From: Clostridiaceae bacterium Marseille-Q4145
Lineage (GTDB): Bacteria; Bacillota; Clostridia; Lachnospirales; Lachnospiraceae
Assembly: GCA_018223365.1 (NCBI GenBank)
Contig: JAGTTP010000001.1
Location: 1,892,410-1,956,409, forward strand
Direction of reading: 5' to 3'
DNA: 64,000 bases
Position numbers and translations under genes: made by a program. Of this stretch, positions 41,494-49,757 are shown one piece after another (the first letter of the stretch is position 1; every line of letters starts with the position of its first letter). Under the pieces are notes generated by a model, which had not been told where the DNA came from, did not search any database, and saw only the letters and a list, made by a program, of their open reading frames with translations.

Positions 41494-42340
41494 GGAAATT
41501 AAAGTGCCTGAGAATATGAAGGAACGGATGGAAGCATCTATAGAGAGAGCCAAAATGGAAAAGAGAAAAGTAAAAAAAGTAAAATTGTGGAAAACATGTG
41601 CAAGTGCAGCAGCGGTACTGGCCATTGTGCTGGTTCTTCCTAATACGAGCCAGACAGCAGCGGCAGCCATGCAGCAGATTCCGCTTCTGGGAAATCTGTT
41701 CAAAATCACAACCGTAAGAGAATATCAGGTGGATGAAGAGCGGAATATGGCCAATGTAAAAGTGCCGCAGGTGGAAGTGCAGGATGCCACAGAGGGGAAT
41801 ACTGATGCCGATAGGGCAGCACAGGCAAAGGAATCCGCCGATGCCATCAATTTTGATATCGAAGAAGAAACCAACAAGCTTATTGACGAGTTCAAAGAGA
41901 GTATGAAAAATGAAGAAGGTTATCAGGATATTTATATCGACAGCAAGGTTCTGACAGACAATGACAGACTTTTCTCTCTGGAACTCATTCTCTACCAGGG
42001 AGCTGGCAGCGGTTATGAGCAGCACAAACATTATACGGTAGATAAACGGACCGGAAAAGAGCTGACCCTCAAAGATCTGTGCGGAGACGATTATGTGAAT
42101 ACTATCAGCGAAGAAGTAAAGGAGCAGATGAGAGCGCAGATGGCAGCAGACGAAACCGTGAAGTACTGGCTGGATGATCCGGATGTACCGGAGTGGAATT
42201 TCGATAAGATCGCAGAAGATCAGGATTTCTACGTAAATGCAGAAGGCCATGTGGTAATCTGCTTCAACGAGTATGACGTAGCACCGGGTTCCATGGGATG
42301 TGTGGAATTTATCATGCCCCAGACGGTAACTTTGGATTAA
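41468..42340 (+). CDS. rsiV: RsiV-like anti-sigma factor
   Basis: A 290-aa single-pass membrane protein. A cytosolic N-terminus (about 1-45) would bind the sigma factor, the membrane helix is near ASAAAVLAIVLVL, and the extracellular part has a DUF3298-like C-terminal domain (TGKELTLKDLCGDDY, then VVICFNEYDVAPGSMGCVEF). In Bacillus this domain binds lysozyme, which triggers regulated proteolysis and frees SigV. Translationally coupled to the sigma gene. Confidence 0.8.
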   Translation: MGNWKKEYEEIKVPENMKERMEASIERAKMEKRKVKKVKLWKTCASAAAVLAIVLVLPNTSQTAAAAMQQIPLLGNLFKITTVREYQVDEERNMANVKVPQVEVQDATEGNTDADRAAQAKESADAINFDIEEETNKLIDEFKESMKNEEGYQDIYIDSKVLTDNDRLFSLELILYQGAGSGYEQHKHYTVDKRTGKELTLKDLCGDDYVNTISEEVKEQMRAQMAADETVKYWLDDPDVPEWNFDKIAEDQDFYVNAEGHVVICFNEYDVAPGSMGCVEFIMPQTVTLD

Positions 42341-42360
42341 AAATGAATCAACATGTTGTG

Positions 42361-42393
42361 AAAGCCGGGTTTTTGAAAAAAGAACCCGGCTTT
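42361..42393 (+). terminator. Terminator of the sigV-rsiV operon
   Basis: AAAGCCGGGTT (42361-42371) pairs with AACCCGGCTTT (42383-42393). No long T-run follows, so it may be partial. Confidence 0.7.
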
Positions 42394-42470
42394 AGGAATA
42401 TTTAAGAGAAATTCAGAAGATTTTCCGGAAGAAGTGTAGTAAAATAAAAAATAATTACGTTTCTATTTAT

Positions 42471-42484
42471 GTAAATGCATTTAC
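42471..42484. promoter_or_regulatory. 14-bp palindrome at the start of the second ECF gene
   Basis: GTAAATGCATTTAC is a perfect palindrome that overlaps the SD region (CCGGAGG) 13 bp before the ATG. It is a possible operator; the binding protein is unknown. Confidence 0.4.
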
Positions 42485-42497
42485 CGGAGGATACGAT

Positions 42498-43040
42498 ATG
42501 TTTTTCTTTCTGACACTTCTGGAAGATCCGGAGGAACAACAGAAATTTACAGAGATTTATTACCAGTACCGGCATTTTCTGTGGTATGTGGCAAATCAGA
42601 AGCTGCAGGATGCCCATCTCGCAGAGGACGCGGTGCAGGAGACTTTTCTGGCGTTGACCAGGCATCTTGACAAAGTAGAGGAAGTTCACAGTGACCGAAC
42701 CCGGAATTTTCTGGCAACCATTGTGCGAAGTAAAGCAGTGGATATTCTGCGGAAGAAGCTGCCGGAGGCGGAACTTCCGGAAGCATATGGAGAAAAGCAG
42801 AGCGGCGGCGATATGCTGGATCAGTATCTGACGAAGGAAAATTATCACCGGCTGGTATCCTGTGTCCTGGAACTGGACGATACATACCGTACTGTATTTG
42901 AATACAAATTTATGTACCAGATGTCGGATGCAGAGATTGGGGATGTGCTGGGAATCTCAGCGAAAAATGTGAATATCCGATATTTCCGGGCAAGGAAAAA
43001 ATTGCAGGACATGATCAGAAAGGAGGTGCAGAAAGCTTGA
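42498..43040 (+). CDS. ECF sigma factor (second unit)
   Basis: A 180-aa ECF sigma factor with region 2 (YYQYRHFLWYVANQ, LAEDAVQETFLALTRHL) and region 4 (YQMSDAEIGDVLGISAKNVN). GGAGG lies before the ATG. It is followed, with a 4-bp overlap, by a membrane protein that probably is its anti-sigma factor. The signal is unknown. Confidence 0.82.
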   Translation: MFFFLTLLEDPEEQQKFTEIYYQYRHFLWYVANQKLQDAHLAEDAVQETFLALTRHLDKVEEVHSDRTRNFLATIVRSKAVDILRKKLPEAELPEAYGEKQSGGDMLDQYLTKENYHRLVSCVLELDDTYRTVFEYKFMYQMSDAEIGDVLGISAKNVNIRYFRARKKLQDMIRKEVQKA

Positions 43041-44017
43041 GCAGGCAGGAAGAGAAGAAAGCAGAGGCAGAAAAATTACTGACCCGTGTACTGGAAGAAT
43101 GCCTGGATGAAGATTTAAGTTTTGTGCCTCCGGAACGGGAAATTGCAAGAAGCCATGCCTTTTCAGAATCGTTTGAAGAAAAGATGGATCAGCTGTTGAA
43201 TGACGGGGAAGAGGCGGTGAGAAAAGGAAAAGAAAGGGAGATCCGCAGACATTTCTCACCGCGGTATGGACAGATGGCAGCAACCGTACTGATTTTTCTG
43301 GTGGCAGGATTCCTGGTATGGAACGTAAAAGATCTGTTTCATTCGGAAATTGCTTCGGAAAGTGCGAAGACGGAAACCGCTATGGATACTTCTGCTTATG
43401 ATGATGCTATGTTAGAAGAGAGTGCAGCAGAAGATGGGGAAGAAGTCATGACAACGGCAGAAAGTGCAGAAGCGGCGGCGCAGGAAGAAGCGGCAGCGGA
43501 TCAGGTGGATGCCGGAGCAAAAGAGATTTCTCCGCTGGAAGAAGAGTGGAGTAAAGGAGAGATTAATGATCCGTCTCAGGAAGGTGTGTCTTACTGCGGT
43601 AAGCTGATTTATCCGGCAGTGCAGCAGGACGTTCCGGAACATCTGGAGGAAGTGACCACGCTTGTCAACTGTCCGGTACAGGATGAAGAGAATACGACGA
43701 TGGTACTGACCATTGGAAATACCAGAGAAAATGCGGTGCGTTATCTGGATGGTTATGACATCGAAGTGCAGGTTGGATCTACCTGGTATGTCATTCCACA
43801 CAAACAGTATGAACAGCGAATCTGGAAAAATCTGGAAGGAAAAATGGCGATCGATATGGAAATCAATCTGTCAGATTTTGATATTGACTATGGCGCGCAG
43901 GAATACCGGGTGATTGCTTATGTAGATGGTCAGCAGGTAAGTGCAGAATTTACATTTGAAGAAGTATTTGCAGAAAAAATGGAAGAACAGGAGGCAGCGG
44001 AAGCCTCCGGACAGTAA
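43037..44017 (+). CDS. Probable membrane anti-sigma factor with Ig-like extracellular domain
   Basis: A 326-aa protein with a cytosolic N-terminal ~75 residues, one membrane helix (AATVLIFLVAGFLVW), a Glu/Ala-rich linker (about 105-165) and an extracellular beta-rich domain (MVLTIGNTRENAVRYLDGYD, VIAYVDGQQVSAEFTFEEVF) like those of Ig-like signalling proteins. The start is TTG at 43037, 8 nt after AGGAGGTG, overlapping the sigma stop. Anti-sigma function is inferred from order and topology. Confidence 0.7.
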   Translation: MSRQEEKKAEAEKLLTRVLEECLDEDLSFVPPEREIARSHAFSESFEEKMDQLLNDGEEAVRKGKEREIRRHFSPRYGQMAATVLIFLVAGFLVWNVKDLFHSEIASESAKTETAMDTSAYDDAMLEESAAEDGEEVMTTAESAEAAAQEEAAADQVDAGAKEISPLEEEWSKGEINDPSQEGVSYCGKLIYPAVQQDVPEHLEEVTTLVNCPVQDEENTTMVLTIGNTRENAVRYLDGYDIEVQVGSTWYVIPHKQYEQRIWKNLEGKMAIDMEINLSDFDIDYGAQEYRVIAYVDGQQVSAEFTFEEVFAEKMEEQEAAEASGQ

Positions 44018-44029
44018 AGGAGGGATTGT

Positions 44030-44983
44030 ATGAAGAAGAGAGTATTGGCGTTTTTACTGGCAGGCATGATGTTATTAGCGGCAGGCTGTGGCAGCAAGTC
44101 CATGATGACGACGGAAAATGCTGTTTCGAAAAGCAGTGCTGCCATGGACACGGCTTATGCGGGCAGTCAGTATGATGCGAGTATGACAGAAGATGCCTAT
44201 GAAGAAACTGCCATGGACAGTGGAAGTGGTGTTACCTCGGAAAATGGACTGGAGTCTACGGTTGAGAACGGACGGAAACTGATTCGTACCATTTATCTGT
44301 CCTTACAGACCACGGAATTTGATTCGGTATTAAGCGATTTAAGCGCAAAAACTACAGAGCTGGGCGGTTATATTGAAAATTCCTCGATCAGCGGAAACAG
44401 TTACTATTATCAGAGTACCCGGTATGCAAGCTATACCATCCGAATCCCATCAGATCAGTTGGATCAGTTTGTGGGTATCGTGGGTGAACTCGGAAATGTA
44501 ACCCAGAAAAATGAATCTGTAGAGGATGTAACTCTCCAGTATGTGGATGTGGAAAGCCGTAAGAAAGCATTGGAGACCGAGCAGGAGCGACTGCTGGAAC
44601 TACTTTCCCAGGCAGAAAATATGGAAGATCTGCTGGCCATTGAGAGCAAGCTTTCTGATGTCCGGTATGAACTGGAAAATTACGGAAGTCAGCTTCGGAT
44701 GTTGGATAACCAGATTGATTACAGTACTGTCAATGTGGATGTGGACGAAGTGGAGCGGGTTACCGATACCGGAGAAAAGAGTTTCTTTGGTGAGATTAAA
44801 GAACGGTTTGGCGACAGTCTTTATACCGTAGGAAGAGATATGCGGGGATTTGTTATCCTAGTACTTGGTTCCCTGCCAATCCTCATAGTCTGGGCGGTGA
44901 TCATTATAGTAGTGGTACTGGCAGTGAAGAAGATCCGGAAGAGCCGGAATCAGAAGAAGGAAGAACAGAAAAAAGAAGAATAG
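44030..44983 (+). CDS. DUF4349 lipoprotein
   Basis: A 317-aa protein. It has a signal peptide with lipobox LLAAGC, a low-complexity Ser/Ala/Met linker, a DUF4349 domain with a central coiled coil (KALETEQERLLELLSQAENM), and a C-terminal membrane helix (FVILVLGSLPILIVWAVIII) before a Lys/Glu-rich tail. The lipid anchor plus the membrane helix would tie both ends to the membrane. It is the third gene of the ECF operon and probably a target or accessory of that system. Confidence 0.82.
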   Translation: MKKRVLAFLLAGMMLLAAGCGSKSMMTTENAVSKSSAAMDTAYAGSQYDASMTEDAYEETAMDSGSGVTSENGLESTVENGRKLIRTIYLSLQTTEFDSVLSDLSAKTTELGGYIENSSISGNSYYYQSTRYASYTIRIPSDQLDQFVGIVGELGNVTQKNESVEDVTLQYVDVESRKKALETEQERLLELLSQAENMEDLLAIESKLSDVRYELENYGSQLRMLDNQIDYSTVNVDVDEVERVTDTGEKSFFGEIKERFGDSLYTVGRDMRGFVILVLGSLPILIVWAVIIIVVVLAVKKIRKSRNQKKEEQKKEE

Positions 44984-45001
44984 ACAGGAATAATAGAAAT
45001 G

Positions 45002-45032
45002 GGGGCTGCGGCTTAAAACCGCAGTCCTTTTT
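45002..45032 (+). terminator. Terminator of the second ECF operon
   Basis: GGGGCTGCGG pairs with CCGCAGTCC around a 7-nt loop and TTTTT follows. Confidence 0.85.
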
Positions 45033-45113
45033 GCATTTGCAAACCATGCCCTTCAATGGTATAATACTTATAATTGGGTAAAATGGCGATTGCTGAGAGG
45101 ACAGGATAAGAAC

Positions 45114-46958
45114 ATGTGGAAGAATCGCATCAGACCCGGCAACCCGGAAAAACTTGGGGTTACCAGGGCAGGAAGAGAACTTAATTTTGCGGTGGCGGTG
45201 CAGGATGAAAAGGACTGCAGCCTGCTGTTGTATCGGAAAGGCATGGATGAACCGGAACTGGAATTTCCGTTTACGGATGATATGAGATTCGGAGAGATCT
45301 GTGCCATGGGCCTGGATGGGCTGCCGGTGCAGGAATATGAATACAATTACCGGATAAACGGAAAGATCGTTCAGGATCCCTATGCGGCATCCATATGGGG
45401 AAGAGAGATCTGGGGAAAAGAGGTGGAAGAAGAAGAGCTTCGCTGCCAGACCCGGTTTGAATCTTTTTCGTGGGGAGAGGATCATCCTCTGACATTGCCA
45501 GTGGAACAGTGTGTGCTGTACAAAACTCATGTCCGGGGATTTACTATGGATCCAAGTTCTGGTGTCCGTCATCCGGGAACCTTTGCTGGCATCCGGGAAA
45601 AGATTCCCTACCTGAAAAAACTGGGTATTACACAGCTTTTGTTGATGCCGGTATATGAATTTGCCGAGATCAGGGAAGAACATGCGGCGAAAAAGCATAT
45701 GCCGGTCCGTAAAGGCATGGGCGAGCGGATCAACTACTGGGGATATGGAAAAGCATATTATTTTGCGCCGAAAGCATCTTACAGCGCAACCGGGGATCCG
45801 GTGAAGGAATTGAAAATGTTGGTGCGGGAACTGCACAAAAATGGCATCGAACTGATTCTGGAGTTCTATTTTCCGGAACGGACGAGAGTTGGTCTTGTGA
45901 TGGATTGTATCCGTCATTGGGTAAGGGAATATCACATTGACGGTGTGCAGATTAATAGTGACGCAGCGTTTACAACGGCGTTGGCGGCAGACCCGCTGCT
46001 GGCGAAGACGAAGATCTTAAGCGAATATTTTGACACCGGACATATTTATGACCAGGAAGATCAGCCGAAATTCCGTCATTTGGGCGAGTGCAATGATGAT
46101 TTTATGATGAGGCTGCGCCGGTTCCTGAAAGGGGACGAAGGGGCGCTGCAGCAGTTAATGGAAAAAATGCATCAGAATCTCCAGCAGACCGTGTCGGTGA
46201 ATTATGCGGCAGGACATAATGGATTTACCCTGGCGGATGCAGTGGCCTATGAGAGCAAGCACAACGAGGCCAATGGAGAGGACAACCGGGATGGCAGTGA
46301 TTATAATTGCAGCTGCAACTATGGAGAGGAAGGCCCTACTGCAGTCCGCAGGTTAAAGAAACTGCGGGAGCGGCAGATGCGGAATGCCCTGCTTCTCACC
46401 CTGCTGTCACAAGGGATTCCGGCCCTTTATGGTGGCGATGAGATGGAGAATTCCCAGCAGGGAAATAACAACGTCTATTGTCAGGACAATGAATTGTCAT
46501 GGGTACAGTGGCCGAAGAGCAGAAGCGGCAGAAACTTGCAGAAATTTACAAAAGATGCAATAGAGTTTCGTAAGATGCATGCAGCTTTCGGAAGAAAGAA
46601 AGCATATACCATGCATGACATCGGAGCCAGGGGTATGCCGGATCTTTCTTATCATGGCAGAAAGGCCTGGTACGGAGATTTTGAAGGCGGCAGCCGCCAT
46701 GTGGGAATCCTCTATGCAGGTTGTCATACCGGTGGAGAAACTCTGTATGTAATCTGCAATATGCATACTACCTCCCAGGAACTGGCTTTGCCGACTCTTC
46801 CCTCCGGAGAATTCTGGAGGGTCATTGCGGATACCGGATGCGAGGGGCAGTGCTTTTTCCCGGAAGGCAGGGAGCCGGAGCTGGCAGGGGAAAAGACTGT
46901 GAAGGTGGCTCCCCGGACAATTGTGATAATGGCAGGTAAGAAACATGAGACTGATTAA
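45114..46958 (+). CDS. GH13 glycogen-debranching/pullulanase-like protein, catalytic residues replaced
   Basis: A 614-aa protein. It has an N-terminal CBM48-like domain, the GH13 barrel and a C-terminal beta domain. Resemblance to TreX/GlgX-type enzymes is clear (NYAAGHNGFTLADAV, SKHNEANGEDNRDGSDYN). Yet region II reads DGVQIN, where active enzymes have DGFRFD: the nucleophile is Asn281 and the arginine is Gln. Region IV reads HN (Asn369) for HD. Region I is also degenerate. The acid Glu304 is kept. It is likely a non-catalytic glycan-binding or regulatory protein. Start ATG 45114 behind AGGAT. Confidence 0.82.
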   Translation: MWKNRIRPGNPEKLGVTRAGRELNFAVAVQDEKDCSLLLYRKGMDEPELEFPFTDDMRFGEICAMGLDGLPVQEYEYNYRINGKIVQDPYAASIWGREIWGKEVEEEELRCQTRFESFSWGEDHPLTLPVEQCVLYKTHVRGFTMDPSSGVRHPGTFAGIREKIPYLKKLGITQLLLMPVYEFAEIREEHAAKKHMPVRKGMGERINYWGYGKAYYFAPKASYSATGDPVKELKMLVRELHKNGIELILEFYFPERTRVGLVMDCIRHWVREYHIDGVQINSDAAFTTALAADPLLAKTKILSEYFDTGHIYDQEDQPKFRHLGECNDDFMMRLRRFLKGDEGALQQLMEKMHQNLQQTVSVNYAAGHNGFTLADAVAYESKHNEANGEDNRDGSDYNCSCNYGEEGPTAVRRLKKLRERQMRNALLLTLLSQGIPALYGGDEMENSQQGNNNVYCQDNELSWVQWPKSRSGRNLQKFTKDAIEFRKMHAAFGRKKAYTMHDIGARGMPDLSYHGRKAWYGDFEGGSRHVGILYAGCHTGGETLYVICNMHTTSQELALPTLPSGEFWRVIADTGCEGQCFFPEGREPELAGEKTVKVAPRTIVIMAGKKHETD

Positions 46959-47505
46959 TATATGGCAACATTTTCACACGATTACAGAACATAAGATTAT
47001 GGTTGCCAGACATTGTTTTAAAGTAGGCATGTACTGGCAGGGACTGACTCATGATCTGTCCAAATATTCCCCATCAGAGTTCTGGCAGGGAGTAAAGTAT
47101 TATCAGGGATATCGCAGTCCTAATAATGCAGAACGTGAAGACAAAGGGTATTCGGCAGCGTGGCTTCATCATAAAGGGAGGAACAAGCATCACTACGAAT
47201 ATTGGATTGATTACAGTACTGGTCCGGTGAAAGGCATGACGGGCATGAAAATGCCGTTAAAATATGTCAATGAAATGGTAATGGACCGGATTGCAGCCTC
47301 CAAGGTGTATGAAGGAAAAAAATACACACAGCATTCACCGTTGGCCTATTATGAAATGGGAAAGGATGCTTATATGATACATCCGGAGACGAGGGCTCTT
47401 CTGGAGTATATTTTGAAAATGCTCGATACGCAGGGGGAGGAAAAAACATTTGCGTATATGAGAAAATACATGGTGGGGAAAAAGAATTATCCAAAAATAA
47501 AATAA
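46945..47505 (+). CDS. DUF5662 family protein
   Basis: A 186-aa protein of a widespread but uncharacterised clostridial family. It is rich in His, Tyr and Trp (HFHTITEHKIMVARHCF, GLTHDLSKYSPSEFW, WLHHKGRNKHHYEYWIDY). The H-D and HH patterns look like a helical metal-binding site similar to HD-type proteins. It overlaps the GH13-like gene by 14 bp, so the two are co-translated; whether they work together is unknown. Confidence 0.75.
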   Translation: MRLINIWQHFHTITEHKIMVARHCFKVGMYWQGLTHDLSKYSPSEFWQGVKYYQGYRSPNNAEREDKGYSAAWLHHKGRNKHHYEYWIDYSTGPVKGMTGMKMPLKYVNEMVMDRIAASKVYEGKKYTQHSPLAYYEMGKDAYMIHPETRALLEYILKMLDTQGEEKTFAYMRKYMVGKKNYPKIK

Positions 47506-47574
47506 AACAAAAGAGACAGGAGGATCAGCCGGATTGCAAAAAGCGGGGGAGATAGAGAACCCGGCACATAAGTT

Positions 47575-47946
47575 ATGAAATACGCATATCAGGTAATGAT
47601 TATCGGTGGAATTTCTTTCGCGGGAGAGATTCTGAACAAATTACTTCCACTTCCGGTACCGGCCAGTGTCTATGGCATGGTATTATTGCTTGTTTGTCTT
47701 TGTACAAAGGTGATAAAGCTGGATCAGATACAGGAGACTGCAGATTTTATGCTGGCAGCGATGCCGCTGGTGTTTGTAGGACCTGGAGTGGCTTTGATGG
47801 AGTCATTTGGATTGATGAAAGATTCTTTACTGGGAATTCTGGTGATTTCCGTATTCAGTACCATGCTGGTTATGGTATTGACAGGTATGCTTGCACAGAT
47901 TCTGGTAAGAAGAAAAAGAGACCGGGAGGATGAAATCGATGGATAG
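47575..47946 (+). CDS. lrgA: LrgA/CidA family holin-like protein
   Basis: A 123-aa protein with four membrane helices (MIIGGISFAGEILNKLLPLP, VYGMVLLLVCLCTKV, FMLAAMPLVFVGPGVALMES and a last helix before RRKRDREDE). LrgA and CidA proteins affect murein hydrolase release and, in some bacteria, pyruvate transport together with LrgB. The ATG has no strong SD. Confidence 0.85.
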   Translation: MKYAYQVMIIGGISFAGEILNKLLPLPVPASVYGMVLLLVCLCTKVIKLDQIQETADFMLAAMPLVFVGPGVALMESFGLMKDSLLGILVISVFSTMLVMVLTGMLAQILVRRKRDREDEIDG

Positions 47947-48631
47947 TATTGTACAGAGCTCTGCTTATTTTGGATTTTTTATTACCTTATTTGGATACTG
48001 GGTATCCACACAGATTGCAAAGAGAATGAGAAGTACCCTTTGCAATCCGCTGCTTTTAACGATTATTTTTATTATTGCTTTTCTGAAGCTGGCAGATATC
48101 AGCTACGCTTCCTATGATAATGGAGCAAAATATATTAATTATTTTCTGACACCGTCTACGGTCTGCCTGGCAGTGCCGTTGTATCGTCAGCTGAAACTGT
48201 TAAAAGAATACGCAGGAGCAATCCTTATCAGCATTATGTCCGGAACGGCAGCATGTGCTATTATGATTTTTGGTCTGGCAAAATTATTTCTGCTGGAGAA
48301 TAGTATCTATGCATCCCTTGTGCCGAAGTCCATTACTACAGCCATTGCCCTTGGCATGAGTGAGGAGCTGGGCGGATTGTCTGCAGTTACGGTTATGGCC
48401 GTATTTGTTACCGGAATTCTTGGTGCGGTGATTGCGAATACCGTATTTAAGATTTTTAAAATCGAGGATCCCGTGGCCCAGGGACTGGCCATGGGAACGG
48501 CATCTCATGCGATCGGTACCAGTAAAGCACTGGAGCTGGGCGAGATTCAGGCAGCCATGAGCAGTCTTGCGATTGCTGTTACTGGTATTTTGACAGTGAT
48601 TGTGGGACCGATTGTGGCAGGATTTTATTAA
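47939..48631 (+). CDS. lrgB: LrgB family protein
   Basis: A 230-aa membrane protein with about six helices and the family segments SLVPKSITTAIALGMSEELG and GTASHAIGTSKALELGE. It is the obligate partner of LrgA; the pair modulates autolysis or moves pyruvate. I chose the ATG at 47939, 9 nt behind GGAGG, over the ATG at 47930 that touches the SD. It overlaps lrgA by 8 bp. Confidence 0.85.
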   Translation: MDSIVQSSAYFGFFITLFGYWVSTQIAKRMRSTLCNPLLLTIIFIIAFLKLADISYASYDNGAKYINYFLTPSTVCLAVPLYRQLKLLKEYAGAILISIMSGTAACAIMIFGLAKLFLLENSIYASLVPKSITTAIALGMSEELGGLSAVTVMAVFVTGILGAVIANTVFKIFKIEDPVAQGLAMGTASHAIGTSKALELGEIQAAMSSLAIAVTGILTVIVGPIVAGFY

Positions 48632-48747
48632 AATCGAAAAAAATAAAAAAATTTTGAAAAAAAAGAAGGATTTTTGAGTTCAACGCAGTAGTTATATATA
48701 TAGAAGGATATTTTTAGTGTTTTTGCTTTATCGAAGGAGGGATAAGA

Positions 48748-49755
48748 ATGACGATTCGTGAGAGCACGGAACAATGGGAGAGCCAGTGGCTAAGCCCTTA
48801 CGCTTCTTTGAGCAGAAATTCCAGAGGACGTGAGAAGGAAGAACCTGAATGTGACATCCGTCCGGTGTATCAGAGGGACAGAGACCGCATTCTTCATTGC
48901 AAATCGTTCCGGAGATTAAAGCATAAAACGCAGGTATTTCTTACGCCTCAGGGAGATCATTACCGGACGCGTCTGACACATACGCTGGAGGTTGCACAGA
49001 CCGCTAGGACCATTGCCAGAGCTTTGCGCCTGAACGAAGATCTGACGGAGGCCATTGCCTTGGGACATGATCTGGGGCATACGCCTTTTGGCCATGCAGG
49101 TGAGAGGGCGTTAAATCAGGTCTGCAGCGAAGGCTTTGCCCATCATCAACAAAGCGTACGCATTGTAGAACGACTGGAAAAAGGCGGAAAAGGACTGAAC
49201 CTTACATGGGAAGTTCGGGATGGCATCTCAAATCATCAGATGTCAGGAAAACCGTCGACACTGGAAGGCAAGATTGTCCGGTATTCTGACAAGATTGCCT
49301 ATATCAATCATGATGTGGATGATGCCATTCGGGCGGGGGTAATCCGGGAAAATGAAATTCCGCGTACTTACACGGATATTCTGGGACATTCCACCAGAGA
49401 GCGGCTGAACACTATGATTCATGACATTGTCAACAACAGTCTGGAAAAACCGGATATCCGGATGTCCGAAGATGTGGAATTTGCGTTCCGGGGCATGCGG
49501 AAATATATGTTTGAGAATGTTTATACGAACCCCAAGGCAAAGGGAGAAGAGGAAAAAGCGGAAAATATACTGAAAGAACTGTTCCGTTATTATATGGATC
49601 ACCCGGAACGGTTGTCTAACGAGTATATTGAACGCATGTGGCAGACGGGGGAGACCCAGGAACGAAGCGTGTGCGATTATATCGCAGGTATGACAGATCA
49701 GTATGCCATCGCAAAGTTCCAGGAGTTCTTTGTCCCGGTCTCCTGGAGGTATTGA
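48748..49755 (+). CDS. dgt: dGTP triphosphohydrolase-like HD protein
   Basis: A 335-aa HD-domain phosphohydrolase. Metal-site motifs are H...HTLEVAQTARTIARAL and LGHDLGHTPFGHAGE, with ISNHQMSG further on. Dgt hydrolyses dGTP to deoxyguanosine and triphosphate. It starts the dgt-dnaG-rpoD macromolecular synthesis cluster; dnaG begins 2 bp after its stop. GAAGGAGG precedes the ATG. Confidence 0.9.
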   Translation: MTIRESTEQWESQWLSPYASLSRNSRGREKEEPECDIRPVYQRDRDRILHCKSFRRLKHKTQVFLTPQGDHYRTRLTHTLEVAQTARTIARALRLNEDLTEAIALGHDLGHTPFGHAGERALNQVCSEGFAHHQQSVRIVERLEKGGKGLNLTWEVRDGISNHQMSGKPSTLEGKIVRYSDKIAYINHDVDDAIRAGVIRENEIPRTYTDILGHSTRERLNTMIHDIVNNSLEKPDIRMSEDVEFAFRGMRKYMFENVYTNPKAKGEEEKAENILKELFRYYMDHPERLSNEYIERMWQTGETQERSVCDYIAGMTDQYAIAKFQEFFVPVSWRY

Positions 49756-49757
49756 CC

